Below the pieces are notes generated by a model. That model did not search any database. It was given only the letters and a program-made list of their open reading frames with translations, and was not told the DNA's origin. From an uncultured Clostridia bacterium (GTDB lineage Bacteria; Bacillota; Clostridia; Oscillospirales; Ruminococcaceae), in NCBI GenBank assembly GCA_947628385.1, contig CANQZS010000039.1, positions 1 through 11,226 of the forward strand: DNA of 11,226 nucleotides, in the 5' to 3' direction. Shown piece after piece: positions 5,617-11,226 of the stretch (its first letter is position 1; every line of letters begins with the position of its first letter). A program made the translations under genes and the position numbers.

Positions 5617-8600
5617 TTAAAAAAGTGAGATCTGATCTGTTTTTGGGAGCGAACCGAAAGCGCCTACGCTTTCCAGATTCTCAATGACAGAGCCTGTTAC
5701 GCCGCTTCTTTCTTGAAGCTCCTCTATAGAAAGCAGTTCTCCCTCATGAACGGCATCGTATATAGCCTTTGCGGCGTTCACGCCAACTCCGTTTGCGGCG
5801 CAGAACGGCAGTCTGAGCTTATTGCCCTCTATATTATATCTTTTTGCGTCGGATCTGTAGATGTCTATAGGCAGAAAATCAAATCCTCTTGCCATCATTT
5901 CGTTTATTAGCATAAGCGTTTCATATGTGGCGGATTCCTTTGCGGAACGGTCATTTCCCTTGACCTTGAGCTCTTCTATCTTGAATTTTACCGCTGCCCG
6001 TCCCTGCATTGCCGTTTCAGCGTCAAAATCTTCACCGCGGACGGTGAATATCGTAGCGTAAAACGCCAGCGGCTCATATACCTTGTACCAGCCGAGCTTC
6101 ATTGCCGCCGTAACATATGCCGCGGCATGAGCCTTAGGGAACATATACTTTATCTTAAGACAGCTGTCAATATACCACTGAGGAACATTGTGCGCGAGCA
6201 TATCCTGCTTCATCTCTTCGGTCAGAAGCTTAGGAGCATTTCCCTTACGTGTTATCTCCATTATCTTGAATGAAAGCTTTGGATCCATTCCATGGTATAT
6301 AAGATATGTCATTATGCTGTCACGTGTACCGATAACGTCGGAAATGGTACAGATCTTATTTTTTATAAGCTCCTGCGCGTTTCCGAGCCATACATCTGTG
6401 CCGTGAGAAAGTCCCGATACTTGAAGCAGGTCGGAAAAATTCTTAGGCTGAGCTTCTATCAGCATTCCGCGGACAAAATTTGTTCCCATTTCTGGGATAG
6501 CAAGCGTTCCGGTCTCGCAGTATATTTCCTCCGGAGAAACTCCGAGGGCTTCCGTAGATGTGCAAAGGCTTATTACCTTTTCATCTCCCGGGAAAATATC
6601 GCTTGTCTTTATTCCGGTCATATCTTCAAGGTGCTTATACAATGTCGGAACATCGTGTCCCAGCTCATCAAGCTTCAATATCGTATCGTGAAGCGAATGG
6701 AAATCAAAGTGTGTTGTTGTGAATATTGAATTCGGATCCTCCGCCGGATGCTGTATAGGCGTGAAGTCATAAACCTCAAATTTTGAAGGTACTACTACCA
6801 TGCCGCCGGGGTGCTGACCGGTGGTGCGTTTTACGCCTGTGCAGCCTATTGTCAGTCGGCTCACCTCCGCCTTTGACGCGGAGATCCCCGATTCCTCAAG
6901 ATAATTCTTTACATATCCGTATGCCGTCTTATCGGCGACCGTACCGATAGTTCCGGCTTTGAAAACGTTGTCCTTTCCGAACAGCTCCTCCGTATACTTG
7001 TGAGCGAACGTCTGGTATTCTCCCGAGAAATTAAGGTCAATATCCGGCGCTTTATCTCCGTCGAATCCGAGGAACGTCTCAAACGGAATATCATGTCCGT
7101 CACGGTTATACGGCGTTCCGCATTTTTCACAGTTTTTAGGCGGAAGATCATACCCCGAACCGACAGAACCGTCCGTAATGAATTCGCTGTTCTTGCATTT
7201 CGGGCAAACATAATGCGGAGGAAGAGGATTTACCTCCGAGATCCCCGCCATTGAAGCTACGAACGACGATCCTACCGATCCACGAGAGCCTACCTGATAG
7301 CCATGCTCGTTTGAATTTGCCACCAGCTTCTGAGCGATCATATACAATACTGCGAATCCATGCTTTATGATCGAATTAAGCTCGCGCTCCAGACGCTTTG
7401 CCACAAGCTCCGGAACAGGATCGCCGTATATAGCCTTGCAGCGTTCCCAAGAGATCCTTTGCAGATCCTCCTCTGAGCCGGGTATTTCCGGAGTAAATGT
7501 TCCCGGCGGGATAGGTACTATATCCGGATTTATCATATCGGCTATCTTATTGGTGTTTGTAACGACCACCTCATAAGCCTTTTCCTTGCCGAGATATGAG
7601 AATTCCTCAAGCATTTCGTCTGTAGTGCGTAAATAAAGAGGAGTTTCGTCGCCGGAATTCTTGAATTTCTGATAGGTAAGGATCTTTCTGAATATAGCGT
7701 CCGACTTGTCCATAAAGTGAACGTCGCAGGTTGCTACAACAGGAATATTCAGCTCCTCACCAAGCTGAACGATCTTTTTGTTAAGCTCTTGAAGATCCTC
7801 GACAGAGTTTATGTTAGGATATTCCGGATCATGTATAAGGAATGAATTATTGACTGTAGGCTGTATTTCGAGATAATCGTAAAATCTTGCGGTATCCTTT
7901 ATGGTTTCCCATGGCTGACCGTCCTTGACGGCGGAGAATACCTCTCCCGCCTCGCAGGCACTTCCCACTATAAGACCGTCCCTGTGATCCATCAGCTCAG
8001 ATATGGGTATACGCGGGTTCCTGCGGAAATATTTAAGATTGCCGTATGAGATAAGCTTATAGAGATTTTTGAGTCCTATAGCGTCCTTTACCAGTATTAT
8101 CTGATGATATGTATGCAGAGAACGCGGATCGACATTCATAACGCAGGAGTTTATCTCGCTGATGTTCTTTATTCCGAATTCGTCCATGAGCCGTCCTGCC
8201 AGAACGACATATATCCTTGCAAGCATTTTAGCGTCGTCGTCGGCTCGGTGATGGTTGAATTCGCCAAGACCAAGCTCCTTTGCCACATTATCAAGCTTAT
8301 GCTTTTTAAGATTGTGGAGCAAGCTTCTTGAAATAACAACTGTGTCGATCACCGAAAAATCAAAATCTATACCGTATCTTGCACAGGCTGAACGTATAAA
8401 CGAACAGTCAAATCCCGCGTTATGGGCTATAAGAACGGGAGCTTGCCCGCAGAATCCTATAAAGCTCCTCAGCGCCTCCTCCTGACTCGGAGCTCCTTTG
8501 ACCATTTCATCATCTATTCCCGTAAGATCGGTTATCCTTTTCGGTATGCTTCTTTCGGGATCAAGAAATGTTTGAAAGGTTTCAAGTATTTCAAGATCCC

Positions 8601-9963
8601 TGACCCTGACGGCGCCTATTTCGATGATCCTGTCGGTCTGGGAATTGAATCCCGTGGTCTCGATATCGAAAACGATCATCTCGTCATTTATGCTCCTGTC
8701 CTCAAAGACGGTAACGGCGTTTGTTCTGTCATTTACCGAATAGGCTTCACAGCCATAGATCATCTTGAATTTGCCGCCGTTTTTTCTTATCTTGGACACC
8801 GCTCCTGCGGCTTCCGGAAATGCCTGTACAACGCCATGATCGGTAACAGCCATTGCCGTATGACCCCATGAATATGCTCTTTCAATAAGCTTGGATACCG
8901 GAGTTACAGCGTCCATTGCGGACATATTGGTATGCAGGTGCAGCTCAACGCGTTTTTCCGGAGAATTATCCATGCGTTCGGCTTTTCCGACCTGCATTAT
9001 ATCATTTGCCTTTATGATAAACTCGTTATCGAACGAATCGAAATCTACACGTCCTTTTATTAGTGCCGTACCGCCCTTTTTGAATGCTGCAAGGAAATTT
9101 TCGTCATCGGTATTCTCAAAATTCTTTACCGAGATCGAATCCGTATGATCCGTAATGCTTATAGAAACTACCCTTTTTTCACCGTTTTTTGTACGTATGA
9201 TCTTTTCTGAATAATCAAAAACATCTCCCCATACCGTAACATTGCTCATTTTGCTTTTTATGTCTGAAATCTTTGTTATCGGCGAATCAATAGTACGTCC
9301 CTTGATAAGCTTAGCTCCGTCAGTGAGGATCGGAAGATCCTTAAAATCAAATGTGCGTAACGGCTCCGTCTCAGCATTGCTTTCCTGAGGGAAACTTTCA
9401 TATACCGGTGCTTCCGGAGGAATAATATCCGGAACAGGCATTGCGGCAGCAGCCTCAGCCATTGCTGATTCATAGTCGTATTTTTGCGAATGATCCGTAT
9501 TTTCATGCAGCTCCGCCTTAATATTTAAAGAAAACAGCTCACGTATCAGCTTTTCAAGCTCGGCTTCAACTCCGGCTTTTTTCAATATGGAATATCCCGC
9601 GCCATTAATATCCACCGTAAGGACATTATCGGAGAATCTGTATCCCGCGCCCTCAAAATGCCCGTTTATTACATACATTTTTCTTTTCAGCATCTGAATA
9701 ATGTCTGGCATGAGACTTTCATTAAAAAGCGACGGCACATAGCGGCAGTTCAGGCAAAATGAATTCAGCGCAAGATCCTTTTTCATTGCGCTTTCAAAAT
9801 CAAGAACATATTCAAGCTTCTGTACACGATCAAAGGAAGCAAAAACATTAAGCTCTCTTGCTTCCTCTCTGCATGATATTTTAAGAAGCTCGCCTTTTCC
9901 GATCGAATTCGGTATATCGGCTATGTATTCGGAAAAAAGTTCCTTTATAAGCATTTTTTTCAC
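5617..9963 (-). CDS. polC: DNA polymerase III alpha subunit, Gram-positive PolC type
   Basis: PolC is the main replicative polymerase of Firmicutes, with built-in proofreading. At 1448 aa it is full length. The domains in order are: an N-terminal domain (1-165), a Pro/Ala-rich linker (about 168-196), an OB fold (about 240-325), and a PHP domain starting at VELHLHTNMSAMDAV (339-353) and resuming after the exonuclease. Inserted in it is a DEDDh exonuclease with DIETTG (433-438), HNAGFD (514-519) and HHRADDD (571-577). The polymerase core has GSRGSVGSSF (892-901), a zinc ribbon (Cys920, Cys923, Cys945, Cys948) and the catalytic PDIDLNFSG (Asp974, Asp976). Near the end are a helix-hairpin-helix (GVGVNAAKA, 1392-1400) and the C-terminal clamp-binding QISLF (1444-1448). 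The start is uncertain: GTG 9963 (AGGA only 3 nt away) or ATG 9954 (1445 aa, GGTGA 5 nt upstream). Confidence 0.98.
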   Translation of the reverse strand: MKKMLIKELFSEYIADIPNSIGKGELLKISCREEARELNVFASFDRVQKLEYVLDFESAMKKDLALNSFCLNCRYVPSLFNESLMPDIIQMLKRKMYVINGHFEGAGYRFSDNVLTVDINGAGYSILKKAGVEAELEKLIRELFSLNIKAELHENTDHSQKYDYESAMAEAAAAMPVPDIIPPEAPVYESFPQESNAETEPLRTFDFKDLPILTDGAKLIKGRTIDSPITKISDIKSKMSNVTVWGDVFDYSEKIIRTKNGEKRVVSISITDHTDSISVKNFENTDDENFLAAFKKGGTALIKGRVDFDSFDNEFIIKANDIMQVGKAERMDNSPEKRVELHLHTNMSAMDAVTPVSKLIERAYSWGHTAMAVTDHGVVQAFPEAAGAVSKIRKNGGKFKMIYGCEAYSVNDRTNAVTVFEDRSINDEMIVFDIETTGFNSQTDRIIEIGAVRVRDLEILETFQTFLDPERSIPKRITDLTGIDDEMVKGAPSQEEALRSFIGFCGQAPVLIAHNAGFDCSFIRSACARYGIDFDFSVIDTVVISRSLLHNLKKHKLDNVAKELGLGEFNHHRADDDAKMLARIYVVLAGRLMDEFGIKNISEINSCVMNVDPRSLHTYHQIILVKDAIGLKNLYKLISYGNLKYFRRNPRIPISELMDHRDGLIVGSACEAGEVFSAVKDGQPWETIKDTARFYDYLEIQPTVNNSFLIHDPEYPNINSVEDLQELNKKIVQLGEELNIPVVATCDVHFMDKSDAIFRKILTYQKFKNSGDETPLYLRTTDEMLEEFSYLGKEKAYEVVVTNTNKIADMINPDIVPIPPGTFTPEIPGSEEDLQRISWERCKAIYGDPVPELVAKRLERELNSIIKHGFAVLYMIAQKLVANSNEHGYQVGSRGSVGSSFVASMAGISEVNPLPPHYVCPKCKNSEFITDGSVGSGYDLPPKNCEKCGTPYNRDGHDIPFETFLGFDGDKAPDIDLNFSGEYQTFAHKYTEELFGKDNVFKAGTIGTVADKTAYGYVKNYLEESGISASKAEVSRLTIGCTGVKRTTGQHPGGMVVVPSKFEVYDFTPIQHPAEDPNSIFTTTHFDFHSLHDTILKLDELGHDVPTLYKHLEDMTGIKTSDIFPGDEKVISLCTSTEALGVSPEEIYCETGTLAIPEMGTNFVRGMLIEAQPKNFSDLLQVSGLSHGTDVWLGNAQELIKNKICTISDVIGTRDSIMTYLIYHGMDPKLSFKIMEITRKGNAPKLLTEEMKQDMLAHNVPQWYIDSCLKIKYMFPKAHAAAYVTAAMKLGWYKVYEPLAFYATIFTVRGEDFDAETAMQGRAAVKFKIEELKVKGNDRSAKESATYETLMLINEMMARGFDFLPIDIYRSDAKRYNIEGNKLRLPFCAANGVGVNAAKAIYDAVHEGELLSIEELQERSGVTGSVIENLESVGAFGSLPKTDQISLF

Positions 9964-9968
9964 CGTTC

Positions 9969-11006
9969 CTATAGTTTTTCGATCTCTTCAAGAAGAGCGG
10001 GAAATATTTCGTTTTCCGGAAGCTTCCTGATTATTTCACCTTTTCTGAACAGAACTGCACAGCCGTCCCCGCCTGCGATGCCAATATCCGCTTCACGAGC
10101 CTCTCCGGGACCGTTCACAACGCAGCCCATTACCGCAACGGTTATGTTCTTGTCCACATTTCTGAGTGCTTTTTCGGTCCTTTCCGCCAAAGAGATAAGG
10201 TCTATCTTTGTTCTGCCGCAGGTAGGACAGGAAACGAATTTTATTCCGCCCCCCCTGCCGACTGCCGAAAGAATATCCTTAGCCGCGTAAATTTCCTCGC
10301 ACGGATCTGCTGTCAAAGAAACTCTTATAGTCTCGCCGATACCGTCTGCAAGCAGCGAACCTATACCTATTGCCGATTTTATTATCCCCATTCTTTTGGT
10401 TCCGGCTTCTGTAACTCCCAGATGAAGAGGATGATCCGTCCTTTCCGCTGCTATCCTATAGGCTTTTATCATAGTTGGAACGTCGGAAGATTTTATGGAA
10501 ATAACAATATCTCCGAAATCACAGTTCTCCAGCATTTCCGCATTGCGAAGAGCGCTTTCTGCAAGCGCCTCAGCTGTAGGAGAACCGTATTTTTCAAGAA
10601 TATCCTTTTCCAGCGATCCGGAATTCACACCAATGCGTATCGGGATATTTTTCTCTCTGCAAGCCTTAGCTACCAGCCTGACCTTTTCCATATCGCCGAT
10701 ATTTCCCGGGTTGATCCTTATTTTATCTACTCCTGCCGCAGCGCTTTCAAGGGCGAGCTTGTAGCTGAAATGAATATCCGCTACAAGCGGGATATTTACC
10801 GCGTTTTTTATTGCAGGGATAAGCTTTACCGCCTCCATATCAGGGATAGCGGCACGAATTATCTCACAGCCTGCGGCTCCGAGAGCCACAGCCTGTTTAA
10901 CGTTTCCCTCAATATCCGATGCAGGAACATTCAGCATGGACTGTATATATATCTTCTTTCCGTCAAGAGTACAGCTCCCGACCTTTACACTTCGGATATT
11001 TCTCAT
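9969..11006 (-). CDS. ispG: 4-hydroxy-3-methylbut-2-enyl diphosphate synthase IspG (GcpE)
   Basis: IspG is a [4Fe-4S] enzyme of the MEP isoprenoid pathway. It reductively opens MEcPP to HMBPP, using flavodoxin or ferredoxin as electron donor. At 345 aa it is the compact bacterial form: a TIM barrel, with LVADIHF (74-80), RINPGNIG (97-104), IRIGVNSGSLEKD (123-135) and LGVTEAG (196-202), then a cluster domain with Cys260 and Cys263 (SCPTCGR), Cys295 and Glu302 (GCVVNGPGEA). The segment usually reading QSMTNT is QSMLNV here (22-27). AAAGGG lies 8 nt before the ATG. It sits between rseP and polC, as in many Firmicutes, and its TAG stop is 5 nt before the polC GTG. Confidence 0.97.
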   Translation of the reverse strand: MRNIRSVKVGSCTLDGKKIYIQSMLNVPASDIEGNVKQAVALGAAGCEIIRAAIPDMEAVKLIPAIKNAVNIPLVADIHFSYKLALESAAAGVDKIRINPGNIGDMEKVRLVAKACREKNIPIRIGVNSGSLEKDILEKYGSPTAEALAESALRNAEMLENCDFGDIVISIKSSDVPTMIKAYRIAAERTDHPLHLGVTEAGTKRMGIIKSAIGIGSLLADGIGETIRVSLTADPCEEIYAAKDILSAVGRGGGIKFVSCPTCGRTKIDLISLAERTEKALRNVDKNITVAVMGCVVNGPGEAREADIGIAGGDGCAVLFRKGEIIRKLPENEIFPALLEEIEKL

Positions 11007-11034
11007 TTCCAGATCCCTTTCACTGAAAGATCAT

Positions 11035-11052
11035 GATCCGGTTTGCCGGATC
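11035..11052 (-). other. Perfect hairpin in the rseP-ispG gap
   Basis: GATCCGG (11052-11046 on the minus strand), a CAAA tetraloop, and CCGGATC form a 7-bp perfect stem starting 7 nt after the rseP stop. No T tract follows, so it is not a standard intrinsic terminator. Possible roles are transcript stabilisation, an RNA-processing or pausing site, or attenuation between rseP and ispG. A smaller stem, CTTTC-AGT-GAAAG (11029-11017), lies just downstream and overlaps the ispG ribosome site. Confidence 0.55.
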
Positions 11053-11058
11053 GTGTTA

Positions 11059-11226
11059 TTATTTTACGAATATATTTTTTACGTCATTGAATGTAACTAC
11101 TATCATCAGGACCATCAGCAGCGCAAATCCGACAAAGTGGATCATTCCCTCCGTTTCGGCTTTGAGAGCCCGCCGCCGCACAGCTTCGATCACAAGGAAC
11201 ACAAGTCTGCCTCCGTCAAGAGCAGG
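11059..11226 (-). CDS. rseP: Site-2 protease RseP (M50 intramembrane metalloprotease), C-terminal end, partial
   Basis: The last 55 residues are present; the N-terminal part lies beyond the right edge. The fragment starts with PALDGGRLVF, the conserved LDG motif of S2P proteases that provides the third zinc ligand (Asp). A basic loop (VRRRALKAETEG) and the family-typical last membrane segment (HFVGFALLMVLMIVVTFNDV) follow, ending at TAA 11061-11059. RseP cuts membrane-embedded substrates such as anti-sigma factors and remnant signal peptides. It is usually preceded by dxr and cdsA, which I would expect off the right edge. The fragment is short, but motif, topology and the neighbouring ispG agree. 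Confidence 0.93.
   Translation of the reverse strand, partial: PALDGGRLVFLVIEAVRRRALKAETEGMIHFVGFALLMVLMIVVTFNDVKNIFVK

Noticed and set aside
10422..11036. A 204-codon plus-strand open frame over ispG
   Set aside because: It runs antisense to conserved IspG coding sequence and has no motif or plausible start signal.
1..11226. CRISPR arrays, insertion sequences, phage genes, tRNA or rRNA genes
   Set aside because: No spaced direct repeats of CRISPR type, transposase motifs, terminal inverted repeats or RNA-gene sequence were recognised. Gaps between genes are at most about 90 nt and are accounted for.

Overview
The window is a compact, minus-strand-only stretch of a low-to-moderate G+C Firmicutes chromosome, most likely a Clostridia member of the Ruminococcus/Oscillospiraceae type. 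The signs are a Gram-positive PolC-type replicative polymerase, strong GGAGG-like ribosome binding sites, short-form HisG paired with HisZ, and the rseP-ispG-polC order. I place it no more finely than that.

Read in the direction of transcription (right to left), the window opens with the last 55 codons of the site-2 protease gene rseP. A 52-nt gap containing a perfect hairpin follows, then ispG (isoprenoid MEP pathway) and polC (DNA polymerase III alpha, 1448 aa), with only 5 nt between ispG and polC. This is a housekeeping cluster whose order recurs in Firmicutes.

Nine bases past the polC stop codon lies a near-consensus sigma-A promoter with an extended -10. It is covered by repeated half-sites in an 8-nt register, which form a good candidate operator. 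It drives a tightly packed histidine operon, hisZ-hisG-hisD-hisC-hisB-hisH-hisF, with gaps of 0-17 nt and short stop/start overlaps. HisZ and HisG form the feedback-controlled first enzyme. HisH and HisF together form IGP synthase. HisB, HisC and HisD carry IGP to histidine, except for the histidinol-phosphate phosphatase step. hisA, hisI/hisE and hisN are not in the window.

The notable defect is in hisF, at the left edge. It starts perfectly (MLAKRIIPCLDV) but has lost two bases (or gained one) at codon 13. The reading frame breaks there, while the next ~25 codons in the shifted frame still read as good HisF. As written, the gene makes only a 36-residue peptide. Either the operon lacks functional IGP synthase or the sequence has an error. 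No mobile element, CRISPR, RNA gene or unknown gene is visible, and every long plus-strand frame is an antisense shadow. I found no new biological system; the most interesting signals are the hisF break and the his operator.
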